This document shows, in pieces, positions 17,113 to 24,952 of a DNA stretch of 64,000 nucleotides. The translations under genes were made by a program, and so were the position numbers. How positions within the stretch are numbered: the stretch's first letter is position 1; every line of letters begins with the position of its first letter. Source of the DNA: RHKX01 sp041393495 (GTDB lineage Bacteria; Actinomycetota; Thermoleophilia; Solirubrobacterales; 70-9); assembly GCA_041393495.1 (NCBI GenBank), contig JAWKKA010000013.1, positions 1 to 64,000 on the forward strand, read 5' to 3'. The notes beneath the pieces were generated by a model, which saw only the letters and a program-made list of their open reading frames with translations, ran no database searches and was not told where the DNA came from.

Positions 17113-17829
17113 CCTCGTTCCGCCCGCGGTCGGCTACCTACGGTAGATCAGGTCGCCGCCGAGGTCAGTGAGTCCGTGGGCCCGGATGTCATCCAAGTCG
17201 GGCCGGTGCCCGGCGACGATCGGCAGTTGGCGCCCCGGAGCTCTCTCTGGCGATACGACTCCTCGGCTGGATGAACCCATCCCCGGCCGCGAGGGTTTCG
17301 TGTTGGCGTTCGCCATCGGCCGCGGTAGAAGCCGACCGTGCGGCGGGCGGAGGAGGGTGGACTGTCTCGCGGCTCGCAGCGCGGAGTGTCCGCGGAACAC
17401 TCCGAAACCCGAGGCTCGGCTCGAGAAGAGGCCGGGCCAGTCGCAGGTGCGCCCGATGTCGGCCGGGCCGGTTCGTGGACCATCTGCCGGCCGCCGTGGT
17501 CGTAGCTGGAAGGGGCTCGCTTGCGCTTCCGAGCCAGCCGGCCGCACGCCGGAGCCGGGGCCGGACGGTCCGGCGACGGCTCCGATGAGAAGCCGCCGCC
17601 GGCTCAGATGATCGTCATCCGGGGCGGACTGCTACCTGACGACCTTGGTCTTCCCCTGATGAACGGTGGATGACGCAGAAGTAGTCCAATCCGGTACGCG
17701 GAAGCCGGACGTTGAACGCACCGGTCCGTCTCACGCCGCAGCGACCGCAGGCTGCACGGTGCCGCGTGGGTGATTCGCGCCCCGACTCCGCGTGAGGCGC
17801 CGGACGGTGGACGACGCCGACGCGAGGCG
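17113..17829. other. Gene-free stretch of about 700 bp
   Basis: No recognisable gene was found. Short frames exist on both strands but carry no family motif and have biased composition. One minus-strand frame (17134-17547) ends with a natural-looking tail (LPIVAGHRPDLDDIRAHGLT, just before the stop at 17134-17136), which could be the remnant of a decayed gene. It is the longest region of this window without a supported gene and lies between two tRNAs. Confidence 0.6.
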
Positions 17830-18402
17830 TCAGCGGCCGGTCGCGAAGGCACGGACCAGCGCCTCGCCGAGGACGCGCCCGGCCTGCTCCACGGTCAGCC
17901 GCCCCGCGTTCATCTCGGTCGCGGTCGCGGTGGCGAGGCCGTTGATCGCGGTCACGATCCACGGCACGGGCAGGTCGGGATCGATCTCGCCGCGACGCTG
18001 CGCCGCTTCGACGAACTGCCGCACGGGTCGGTCGGGATCGGTCGCGGTCGCGGCGATCATCTCCTCGCCGAGGCTGCGAACGCCGTGCAGGAAGCGGAAG
18101 CGGTCGGAGATCGCGATGATCGCCGGTCCGAGCGCCCGCAGCGTCTCGGCGGTCGGACGATCCACCTCGATCACCGCCGAGGTGGCCTCCTGCGCCTCGT
18201 CGATGACGCGGGCGAAGAGCGCGAGGACGAGGTCGTTGCGGGCCGGAAAGTGCCGGTAGACGGTCGTCCGGCCGAGGCCCGAGCGCTCGGCGATCGTCGC
18301 CATGCTCGCGTTCGGGTCGTCGGAGAGGATCGCCAGTGCCGCATCGATGACGGCTTCGCGATTGCGACGTGCGTCCTTCCGCTCGGGGGTTTCCGCCTCC
18401 AT
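17830..18402 (-). CDS. TetR/AcrR family regulator 3
   Basis: A 190-residue TetR protein with helix-turn-helix ASMATIAERSGLGRTTVYRHF near residues 32-52 and C-terminal PDLPVPWIVTAINGLATATATEM. It resembles TetR 2 most closely in the helix-turn-helix (AERSGLGRTTVYRHF against AARAGLGRTTVYRHF), suggesting a duplication. It stands alone, with no obvious target gene beside it. A perfect inverted repeat lies about 40 bp upstream of the start. Confidence 0.87.
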   Translation of the reverse strand: MEAETPERKDARRNREAVIDAALAILSDDPNASMATIAERSGLGRTTVYRHFPARNDLVLALFARVIDEAQEATSAVIEVDRPTAETLRALGPAIIAISDRFRFLHGVRSLGEEMIAATATDPDRPVRQFVEAAQRRGEIDPDLPVPWIVTAINGLATATATEMNAGRLTVEQAGRVLGEALVRAFATGR

Positions 18403-18444
18403 AAGCCAGACCCGGGTTGAACCGGATCAGTATTGTCCCACTTC

Positions 18445-18482
18445 TGGCGCCCGGTGCTGAACCCCCGAGGCACCGGGCGCCA
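18445..18482. terminator. Perfect 13-bp inverted repeat upstream of tRNA-Leu
   Basis: TGGCGCCCGGTGC (18445-18457) pairs perfectly with GCACCGGGCGCCA (18470-18482) across a 12-nt loop. It lies between the divergently transcribed TetR 3 and tRNA-Leu. There is no T run on either side. It may be a terminator of readthrough or a protein binding dyad for TetR 3; the stem is long for an operator. Confidence 0.6.
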
Positions 18483-18536
18483 TCCTCTCCGCCGGGCGGA
18501 GCCCGGATCGGCGCAGGCGCTAGATTTCCCGGTCCC

Positions 18537-18620
<84 letters not shown>

Positions 18621-18635
18621 TCGGGCCCTCCGCCC

Positions 18636-19313
18636 CTACGTCTCCACGCCCTCCCACCAGCGGTCGAAGAGGACGGTGGCGGCCGACCGGGCGGCGGCGA
18701 AGCGCTCCCTGCCCTCGATCGCGATCGCGGACGGGCTGATCCCGAGCGGCAGCAGGCGCTCCTCGTCGCTCAGCGCCCAGGCGTCGGCGATCTCCGGCGT
18801 CGCCTCGGGATGGAACTGCAGGCCGAGGCTGCGGTCGAGCGCGAAGGCGGCCGGGCCGGCAGCGGAGCGGGCGAGCTCGGTAGCGCCGGGCGGGACGTCG
18901 AGCTGGTCGTAGTGGAAATGCAGCCAGGGGCCGGCCGGGACCCGGCCGGGATCGTCGGTCTCGACCTCGAGCCAGCCGACCTCGGGTGGATCGGCGGCGC
19001 CGATCCGGGCGCCGGCCGCAGACGCCAGCGCCTGGCCACCGAAGCAGAGCCCGAGGATCGGGACGCCCCCGTCGAGCGCCCGGCGCAGGAACGCGACCTC
19101 ACCGTCGACCCAGGACGGAGCGTCCTGCTCGGCGGGGCTGTGGTCGGAGCCGAGCGCGCAGATCCACCCGAACGCGCCGGCTCGCGCCGGCAGCCCGTCC
19201 TCCCAGACGCGACGGATCTCATAGGCGATCCCGCGCCGCCCGCACCAGTCCGCGAACAGCGCCGGCGGGCTGCCCTCCTCGTGTTGCAGGATCAGGCCGG
19301 GGCGGATCGTCAT
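18636..19313 (-). CDS. Class I glutamine amidotransferase
   Basis: A 225-residue GMP-synthase-like amidotransferase domain that stands alone. The nucleophile is Cys90 in PILGLCFGGQALA and the catalytic His-Glu pair is in LGLQFHPEATPE. Its N-terminal half has the expected pattern (LILQHEEGSPPALF, FGWICALGSDHSPAEQ). It supplies ammonia from glutamine to an unknown partner or acts on glutamine or glutamyl compounds by itself. The 3' end is 15 bp from tRNA-Leu on the opposite strand. Confidence 0.85.
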   Translation of the reverse strand: MTIRPGLILQHEEGSPPALFADWCGRRGIAYEIRRVWEDGLPARAGAFGWICALGSDHSPAEQDAPSWVDGEVAFLRRALDGGVPILGLCFGGQALASAAGARIGAADPPEVGWLEVETDDPGRVPAGPWLHFHYDQLDVPPGATELARSAAGPAAFALDRSLGLQFHPEATPEIADAWALSDEERLLPLGISPSAIAIEGRERFAAARSAATVLFDRWWEGVET

Positions 19314-19321
19314 CGAGGCGA

Positions 19322-20161
19322 TTATTCAGGACGTCGCGCGGTGGCCCGTGCGTCGCGCACGGTCCCGGCGATCGCCGCGACCGCGAACAACCCGACGGCG
19401 CAGAGCGCGACCGAGGCGCCGGCGGCGAGGTCGGCCCAGTAGCTCAGATAGATCCCGGCAAGGCCGGCGATCACCGCTCCGACGGCGGCAGCGACGAGGG
19501 CGCCGGTCAGGCTCTGCGAGACCCGGATCGCAGCGGCGCCGGGCCCGATCACGATCGCAACGACGAGAAGGTTCCCCAGCGCCTGGACGGCGATCAGGAC
19601 CGTGAGCGCGAGCAGTCCGAGCAACAGCGCCGCGGCGCGCCCGTTGCCGCCGCCGAGGGAGCCTGCGGTCTGCGGGTCGAAGCCCGTCAGCGCCAACGTC
19701 CTGTGGGCGCGGGCGAGGACGGCGAGGGCAACGGCGGCGAGCGCCGCCGACGCCGCGAGATCGCCGGAGGAGACCGCGAGCGGGTCGCCGAAGAGGATCT
19801 CGCCGAGCCGGACCGGCACCTCCGGCGAGAGCGCGAGCAGCGTCCCCGCCCCGACCAGGGCCGTGACCGTGACGGCGACCGCGACGTCGGCGCCGACCGC
19901 ATGCTGCCGCGACGCCGCCGCCACGCAGGTCGCCGCGACCGCCAGCCCGGCCGCGGCGCCGATCCCGAGCGGGATCGCGAGCAGCGAGGCGATGACGAGG
20001 CCGGGCAGCATCGAGTGGGCGATCGACTCGGCCGCGTAGCTCTGCCGGTAGAGAACGATCCAGGTCCCGAGCGGGCCGCAGACGACGCCGACGATGAACA
20101 GCTCGAGCAGCGCCCTCTGGGTGATGCCCTCGCGGAACGGCTCGATCAGCAGCGCGGCCAT
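19322..20161 (-). CDS. ABC-3 family metal permease (ZnuB-like), copy A
   Basis: A 279-residue membrane protein with about eight hydrophobic segments typical of ABC-3 permeases, for example the early RQSYAAESIAHSMLPGLVIA segment and the conserved ALGNLLVVAIVIGPGAAAI. It transports zinc or manganese with the ATPase encoded just upstream on the same strand. The 3' end of the ATPase gene lies 2 bp from this start. Together with copy B it forms a heterodimeric permease, which is unusual but known in metal transporters. Confidence 0.87.
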   Translation of the reverse strand: MAALLIEPFREGITQRALLELFIVGVVCGPLGTWIVLYRQSYAAESIAHSMLPGLVIASLLAIPLGIGAAAGLAVAATCVAAASRQHAVGADVAVAVTVTALVGAGTLLALSPEVPVRLGEILFGDPLAVSSGDLAASAALAAVALAVLARAHRTLALTGFDPQTAGSLGGGNGRAAALLLGLLALTVLIAVQALGNLLVVAIVIGPGAAAIRVSQSLTGALVAAAVGAVIAGLAGIYLSYWADLAAGASVALCAVGLFAVAAIAGTVRDARATARRPE

Positions 20162-20163
20162 CG

Positions 20164-20904
20164 TCAGTGGTGGTGATGCTGGACGACGATCGCCTCCGCG
20201 CCGCCCTCGAGGACGACGATCTCGCCACCGTAGGTCGCGCGCAGCACCTCCGCCGTCATCCCGGCCGCCGGACCGAAGAAGACCTGGCGGCCGTTCAGGC
20301 AGAGGACCGCGTCGAATCCTCGAGCCTGCTCGATGTCGTGGCTGGAGACGAGGATCGTGCGGCCCTCGTCGCGAAGCTCGCGAAGGAGCGCAAGGATGCG
20401 CTCCCCGGATGGGTGGTCGACGCCGCTGAGCGGCTCGTCGAGCAGGATCACGCTCGCCTCACGGGCGAGGGCGCGGGCGATCAGGACGCGTTGCCGCTGA
20501 CCGCCGGAGAGGTTGCCGAACCGCTCGCCGGCCTGCTCGGAGAGGCCGACGCGAGCGAGCGCCGCGCGAGCCCGGCGGCGTTGCTCGGGGCCGAGCGGCC
20601 GATACCACGGCAGCGAGGCGTAGGTGCCCATCAGCGCTACGTCGAGGGCGCTGACCGGGAAGTCGAGCCGGTAGCGCTCGGTTTGCGGGACGTAGGCCGG
20701 CGGCCCGGCCAGCGTGACGGCGCCGGTGCGCCGTGGCAGCTCGCCCAGCAGCGCCCGAAAGAGCGTCGTCTTGCCGCCGCCGTTGGGACCGAGGACCGCC
20801 ACCATCGCCCCCGGCGCCACGTCGAAGTCGAGCCCGGAGATGACCGGAGCGCCCCCGTAGCCACCGCTGAGGTCGCGGGCCGAGATCGCCGGACTGCCGC
20901 TCAT
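20164..20904 (-). CDS. znuC: Zinc/manganese ABC transporter ATPase
   Basis: A 246-residue ATP-binding subunit with Walker A GPNGGGKTT at about residues 40-48, signature LSGGQRQR, Walker B VILLDEPLSG and the switch histidine in SSHDIEQ. The last residues are VQHHHH, a histidine tail that could bind zinc at the cytoplasmic face and is suggestive of a zinc rather than a manganese system. It sits between the two permease genes and overlaps the upstream one by 4 bp. Confidence 0.9.
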   Translation of the reverse strand: MSGSPAISARDLSGGYGGAPVISGLDFDVAPGAMVAVLGPNGGGKTTLFRALLGELPRRTGAVTLAGPPAYVPQTERYRLDFPVSALDVALMGTYASLPWYRPLGPEQRRRARAALARVGLSEQAGERFGNLSGGQRQRVLIARALAREASVILLDEPLSGVDHPSGERILALLRELRDEGRTILVSSHDIEQARGFDAVLCLNGRQVFFGPAAGMTAEVLRATYGGEIVVLEGGAEAIVVQHHHH

Positions 20905-21719
20905 GCCGCCGTCTCCTGCGCCGCGCCGCCGTCGCGGGCGAGCTCGCGCCAGCCGAGCGTGAGCGCGAACGCCGCCCCGCCGAGCACCGCGATGGCCGCA
21001 CCCGGCGGGGCGTCGAGCTCGAACGCGATCAGAAGCCCCGCGACGCCCTCGGCGAGAGCGAGCGCGGCGGCTCCGATCTCGAGGCCGGCGATGCTGCGCG
21101 CGAACAGGCGCACGGTTGCGGCCGGGACGACGAGCAAGGCGCTGACGAGCAGGGCGCCGACGGCGTCGATCGCGGCGACGGCGGCGATCGCGACGGCGGC
21201 GAGCAGGACGAGGTCGGCGGCGCCACCGGCGGTCGGCAGATCGTCGAAGCCGGCTTCGATCCAGCGTCGGCGGCAGCAGCCGGCCGCAGCCAACGCGACG
21301 AGCAGCGCCGCGGCGGAGAGGAGGATCTCGGTCCGTCCGACCGCGAGCAGCGATCCGAACAGGAGCCGATCGACGTCGGCGCCGGACTCGAAGACGTCGC
21401 TTGCGAGGACGATGCCGATCGCGAGCGCTGCGACGAGGACGAGTGCGGTCGCGGCATCGCGGGCGACGGCGGTGCGGCGTCCGAGCCGCTCGAGCAGTAC
21501 GGCGAAGCCGCCGCCGACGGTCAGGGCGGCGAGGGCGGCGGGGACGCCCGCCGGGCCGGCGGCCACGAGGCCGGGGAAGGCGGCCGTCCCGACGGCGTGG
21601 GTGAAGAAGCTGAGCCGGCGGAGGACGATCTGCGCGCCGAGGAGCCCGGCGATCGGCGCCAGCAGCGCGACCTCGAGGGCGGCCCGCTGCATGAACGGCA
21701 GGTCGAAGGGGTCAAGCAT
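20901..21719 (-). CDS. ABC-3 family metal permease (ZnuB-like), copy B
   Basis: A 272-residue permease, different in sequence from copy A, with hydrophobic segments such as VALLAPIAGLLGAQIVLRRL and VGALLVSALLVVPAATVRLF. The start is either ATG 21719 (MLDPFDLPF) or ATG 21728. Both lie inside or next to a Zur/Fur-like operator, so regulation would act at the start of this gene. It is the first gene of the permease-ATPase-permease unit. Confidence 0.85.
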   Translation of the reverse strand: MLDPFDLPFMQRAALEVALLAPIAGLLGAQIVLRRLSFFTHAVGTAAFPGLVAAGPAGVPAALAALTVGGGFAVLLERLGRRTAVARDAATALVLVAALAIGIVLASDVFESGADVDRLLFGSLLAVGRTEILLSAAALLVALAAAGCCRRRWIEAGFDDLPTAGGAADLVLLAAVAIAAVAAIDAVGALLVSALLVVPAATVRLFARSIAGLEIGAAALALAEGVAGLLIAFELDAPPGAAIAVLGGAAFALTLGWRELARDGGAAQETAA

Positions 21720-21733
21720 GAGAACCATTATCT
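21719..21733. promoter_or_regulatory. Zur/Fur-type operator in the permease-Zur gap
   Basis: TGAGAACCATTATCT matches the 7-1-7 pattern of Fur-family boxes (TGATAAT-n-ATTATCA) at 11 of 14 positions. It lies in the divergent gap between the permease gene on the minus strand and the Fur-family gene on the plus strand, where such a protein would control both itself and the transporter. It overlaps the proposed starts, as in a leaderless or nearly leaderless promoter. Confidence 0.7.
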
Positions 21734-21741
21734 TTATCGTG

Positions 21742-22209
21742 ATGGCAGCGCCCGCCGATATCCCGACCCCGCCCGCCGTCGACTGGATCGAGCACGCGGA
21801 GGCGGCGCTGCGCGCCGCCGGACACCGCTCGAGCGGGCCGCGCTCGGCGGTCCTCGAGCTGATCGGACACCAGGAGTGCGTGCTCAGCGCCCGCGAGATC
21901 GCCGACGAGCTCCGCGATGGCGGCCGTCGGGTCGGCGTCGCGACCGTCTACCGGACGCTCGAGCTGCTCGAGGGCATGCGCCTCCTCCAGCGGCTCGATG
22001 TCGGGGACGGGTCGGCCCGCTACGAGCCGGCGCTCCCCGGCGGCGAGCATCACCACCACCTGATCTGCGACCGCTGCGGGCGGGTGACGCCCTTCGACGA
22101 CCCCCGGCTCGAGCGGGCGATCGAGGACCTCGGCCGTCGCCTCGACTACTCGGTCGGCGACCACGACGTGATCCTGCGGGGCGAGTGCCCGCGGTGCGCG
22201 CGCCGCTGA
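21742..22209 (+). CDS. zur: Fur-family metal regulator, probably Zur
   Basis: A 155-residue Fur-fold repressor. The winged helix (SAREIADELRDGGRRVGVATVYRTLELLEG) is at about residues 49-78. The metal and zinc sites are GEHHHHLICDRCG with Cys109 and Cys112, and CPRC with Cys149 and Cys152, the usual structural zinc pair. Divergence from a znuC/znuB-like operon with an operator in the gap argues for Zur. A second ATG at 21718 would add MRTIIFIV. The 3' end is 11 bp from the binding-protein gene on the other strand. Confidence 0.9.
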   Translation: MAAPADIPTPPAVDWIEHAEAALRAAGHRSSGPRSAVLELIGHQECVLSAREIADELRDGGRRVGVATVYRTLELLEGMRLLQRLDVGDGSARYEPALPGGEHHHHLICDRCGRVTPFDDPRLERAIEDLGRRLDYSVGDHDVILRGECPRCARR

Positions 22210-22220
22210 GCCCGGCCCGC

Positions 22221-23156
22221 TCACGGCGTCCCGATCCGGCAGTCCACGGCGCCGCCGCTGAGCCCGGCGACGACCGTCCGGGCGTTCGCGGCGAGCGAGC
22301 CGGCGTAGGTCGCGGCGGCCGAGCCCGCGGGGCCGAGCGTGTCCGCCCAGAGCTCACCGCCGACGCCGACGCCGGCCTCGCCGGCGATCGACTCCTCGAG
22401 CCCGGCGCTGACGCCGGCCTCGGGGAATACCGCACGGACGCCTGCCGACCGGATCATCCCGACGAGATCCGCAGTTTCGCCGGCGGAAGCCTGCGCCTGC
22501 GTGCTCAACGCCGGGATCGCGGCGCCGATCAGCGCGATCCGGTAGCGGCGCGCGAAGTAGTCGAGGGCGTCGTGGCCGGTCACGAGCTTCCGCTCGGCAA
22601 CCGGAACCCGATCGACGCAGGCCGCGATCGCGGCGTCGAGCCGCTGCAGCTCGGCGGTGTAGCGGCGCGCGCCGGAGTCGAACCGGCGGGCGCGGGCGGG
22701 GTCGTTCTCGTCGAGCTTCGAGCGGATCGCGGCGACCGCAAGGATCCCGTTCCGCGGATCCTGCCACCAGTGCGGATCGGCGCCGTCGGGGCCGTCGATC
22801 AGGCGGACGTGGTCGGCGAGCGTGAGGACCGGGGCATCGCTGCCGGAAGCGTCGATGAGCTGGTCGAGCCAAGCGTCGACCTCGCCGCCGGAGCGGACGA
22901 TCAGATCGGCGGTCGCGAGCGCGGCGGCGTCGCTGGGCCGCGGCTCGTACTCGTGCGGGTCGGCGTTGGCGGGCAGGATCTGGGTGACCGAGGCGGCGCC
23001 GCCGGCGACGTTGCGGGCCATGTCGGCCGCCTGCGGGGTCGTCACGACGATCGACGGGCCGCTGCCGGGGTCCGATCCGCTCACGCCGCGGCCGGCACTC
23101 GCGAGGGCGAGGGTCGCCAGGGCGCCGACGATAAAGAGAGTGAGAATCGCTCGCAC
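22221..23156 (-). CDS. znuA: Zinc/manganese ABC transporter binding protein (ZnuA-like)
   Basis: A 311-residue exported solute-binding protein. The signal peptide is VRAILTLFIVGALATLALAS. Metal ligand motifs are NADPHEYEPRPSD (His68), GADPHWWQDPRN (His129), KLVTGHDALDYFARRY and FPEAGVSAG. The long histidine-rich loop seen in many zinc-specific proteins is absent, so manganese cannot be excluded. I choose GTG 23156 because it directly precedes the signal peptide; the upstream extension looks non-coding. It is convergent with zur. Confidence 0.88.
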   Translation of the reverse strand: MRAILTLFIVGALATLALASAGRGVSGSDPGSGPSIVVTTPQAADMARNVAGGAASVTQILPANADPHEYEPRPSDAAALATADLIVRSGGEVDAWLDQLIDASGSDAPVLTLADHVRLIDGPDGADPHWWQDPRNGILAVAAIRSKLDENDPARARRFDSGARRYTAELQRLDAAIAACVDRVPVAERKLVTGHDALDYFARRYRIALIGAAIPALSTQAQASAGETADLVGMIRSAGVRAVFPEAGVSAGLEESIAGEAGVGVGGELWADTLGPAGSAAATYAGSLAANARTVVAGLSGGAVDCRIGTP

Positions 23157-23304
23157 TAACGACGACAATCTACCGCAGTGGCCCAGCGCGGCGATCGCCC
23201 TCGGACGCCTGCCGGGCGTCGGCAGCCCATGGCCGGGGGAGGCGGTTCGGCTTCCGCGCGAGGATCGGATAGCTTGAGGCGACGCGACCGCCCGGGAGGA
23301 GACG

Positions 23305-23691
23305 ATGGACCCAAGCACGCTGAAGAGGTTCGAGCTGTTCAAGGACGTCGACGAGAGCAAGCTGAACAAGATCGCGCCGTTCACGATGCTCGTCGAGTTC
23401 CCGGCCGGCAAGACGGTGATCCAGGAGGGGGGCTACTCGAACGACTTCTACGCGATCGAGAGCGGGACCGCGAAGGTCGAGCGCGGCGGCGAGCAGATCG
23501 CCGAGCTCGGGCCCGGTGACGTCTTCGGCGAGCAGGGCCTGCTCGAGCGCCAGGAGCGCTCGGCGTCGGTCGTGGCGACGGCGCCGCTGCGGGCGCTGAA
23601 GATCGAGCACTGGGAGATCCCGCGCATGCGCAAGGCGATGCCGGAGGTGCTCGAGGAGCTCCAGAGGACGATCGAGGAGCGCTCGCGCTGA
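23305..23691 (+). CDS. Cyclic-nucleotide-binding domain protein
   Basis: A 128-residue protein that is only a CNMP domain: FELFKDVDESKLNKIAPF, the beta-barrel FPAGKTVIQEGGYSNDFYAIESGTAKV, and a phosphate-binding-cassette-like segment (GPGDVFGEQGLLERQERSASVVATAPLRALKIEH). The C-terminal helix (MRKAMPEVLEELQRTIEE) is present, but there is no DNA-binding, kinase or channel domain. The cassette lacks the canonical FGE-A-L-R-S spacing only slightly, so nucleotide binding is plausible. Its partner is unknown. It is followed by the cobalamin riboswitch. Confidence 0.85.
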   Translation: MDPSTLKRFELFKDVDESKLNKIAPFTMLVEFPAGKTVIQEGGYSNDFYAIESGTAKVERGGEQIAELGPGDVFGEQGLLERQERSASVVATAPLRALKIEHWEIPRMRKAMPEVLEELQRTIEERSR

Positions 23692-23736
23692 TCCGCGTGC
23701 CCTGCTGCGCCGCCACGCAGTAGAGTCCGGCGCAGA

Positions 23737-23893
23737 TACGGTCGGTGGCTCAGGGAAGTCCGGTGCGAGTCCGGCGCGGTCCCGCCACTGTGACCGGGTG
23801 AGGGTTTCGCCAGGCGGTTCGGCCGCCGGCCACTGGGTCCGACGAGGACCCGGGAAGGCGCGACACCAGTCCCGGGAGCCAGGAGACCTGCCT
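23737..23893 (+). promoter_or_regulatory. Cobalamin riboswitch
   Basis: The classic core is present: GGGAAGTCCGGTGCGAGTCC, GCGGTCCCGCCACTGTGACC, a variable stem, GACGAGGACCCGGGAAGG and the B12-box-like GACACCAGTCCCGGGAGCCA followed by GGAGACCTGCC. This fold binds adenosylcobalamin or relatives and normally turns genes off when B12 is plentiful. It sits 40 bp before the first DUF4430 gene. Exact ends are approximate. Confidence 0.95.
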
Positions 23894-23911
23894 CCGGCCG
23901 AGCCGTCGTAG

Positions 23912-23928
23912 ACCCTCGAGGAAAGGGT
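23912..23928 (+). promoter_or_regulatory. Ribosome-site hairpin after the riboswitch
   Basis: ACCCT (23912-23916) and AGGGT (23924-23928) pair around the ribosome binding site GAGGA, which lies in the loop, 8-12 bases before the ATG at 23935. This may be the expression platform that hides the ribosome site when B12 is bound, but it is a short stem. Confidence 0.45.
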
Positions 23929-23934
23929 GGCTTC

Positions 23935-24930
23935 ATGCCAACTCCCCAGTCCCGCGTCCGGCCGGCCGTGCCGGCGCTTCTCGGCGCCTGCGCGCTCGCG
24001 CTGGCGCTCGCTTCGACCGTGACCGCGTCCGCCGAGGCGCGGTCGACCGCCGCCGACATCCGCGTCGTCGATGCCGGCGCCCGCACCCTGGCCGAGGGCA
24101 CCCAGCTCACCGGCCCGGTCAGCCTGCGTACCAGCAGGAAGGCGAGCTGCTTCGGCCCCGGCACCGGAGGCAGCGGCGAGAAGGCGGCGATCCCCGCCGC
24201 GTCGGCGCTCGCCCAGCTCGCCAACGCGGCCGCGGTCGACCGTGACCTGAGCCCGATCGGGATCACCGACTACTTCGACTTCGGGCTCGGCGTCTGTCGG
24301 ATCGGCAGGGCGGTGGCGCCGAGGTCCGGCTACTGGTACCTGAAGGTCAACCACCGGGCGTCGTTCGCGGGCGCCGATCAGACCACCGTCCACCGTGGCG
24401 ACGAGATCCTCTGGTACCTGATCACCGACTACGAGGACCCGATTCCGGCCGAGCTCGAGCTGCAGGCGCCCGCGCGGGCCGAGCCGGGCGTCCCGTTCGA
24501 GGTCCGCGTGACCTCCTACGCCGACGACGGCGCTGCGAGCCCGGCCGCCGGAGCGACGGTGACGGGCGCGGCCGCGCCGACCGACGCGCAGGGGCGGGCG
24601 ACGGTGACGCTCGACGCCCGCGTCGCCGACCTGCGCGCGACCCGCCCGGACGCGATCCCCTCCGACGTCGAGGCCGTCTGCACGACGCGGTTGAGCCGCT
24701 GCCCGGCAGGCTACGAGGCCACGGTCGGCGGCACCGGGCGAGGCGACCGGATCACCGCCGGTCGTGGAGCCGAGCGGATCCTCGCCGGCGCCGGCAGGGA
24801 CGCGGTCGACGCCCGCAAGGGCCGGGCCCCGGACTCGATCAACTGCGGCCCCGGCCGCGACCGGCTGACGGTCGCCCGGGGCACGGCGTCGCGGTGGCGG
24901 TCCTGCGAGCGGGTCCGATTCCACCGGTGA
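23935..24930 (+). CDS. Secreted DUF4430 (transcobalamin beta-like) protein
   Basis: A 331-residue exported protein, first gene behind the riboswitch. Residues 1-36 are a signal peptide (LLGACALALALASTVTASAEA). Residues about 40-165 fit the DUF4430 pattern: ALAQLANAAAVD, a Phe/Gly strand (YFDFGLGV), SGYWYLKVNHRASFAGAD and HRGDEILWYL, with Cys72 and Cys121 possibly disulfide-bonded. Residues 170-250 look Ig-like. Residues 264-311 carry Gly/Asp repeats (GTGRGDRI, GRGAERIL, GAGRDAVD) like calcium-binding RTX repeats. Inferred role: extracellular capture of cobalamin or a corrinoid. Confidence 0.82.
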   Translation: MPTPQSRVRPAVPALLGACALALALASTVTASAEARSTAADIRVVDAGARTLAEGTQLTGPVSLRTSRKASCFGPGTGGSGEKAAIPAASALAQLANAAAVDRDLSPIGITDYFDFGLGVCRIGRAVAPRSGYWYLKVNHRASFAGADQTTVHRGDEILWYLITDYEDPIPAELELQAPARAEPGVPFEVRVTSYADDGAASPAAGATVTGAAAPTDAQGRATVTLDARVADLRATRPDAIPSDVEAVCTTRLSRCPAGYEATVGGTGRGDRITAGRGAERILAGAGRDAVDARKGRAPDSINCGPGRDRLTVARGTASRWRSCERVRFHR

Positions 24931-24952
24931 GGGCCGGGGGGGCCGAGCGCCG

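Noticed and set aside
17168..17611. Plus-strand frame of 147 codons in the gap between tRNAs
   Set aside because: Arg/Gly/Pro-rich, no motif, no ribosome site; treated as noncoding.
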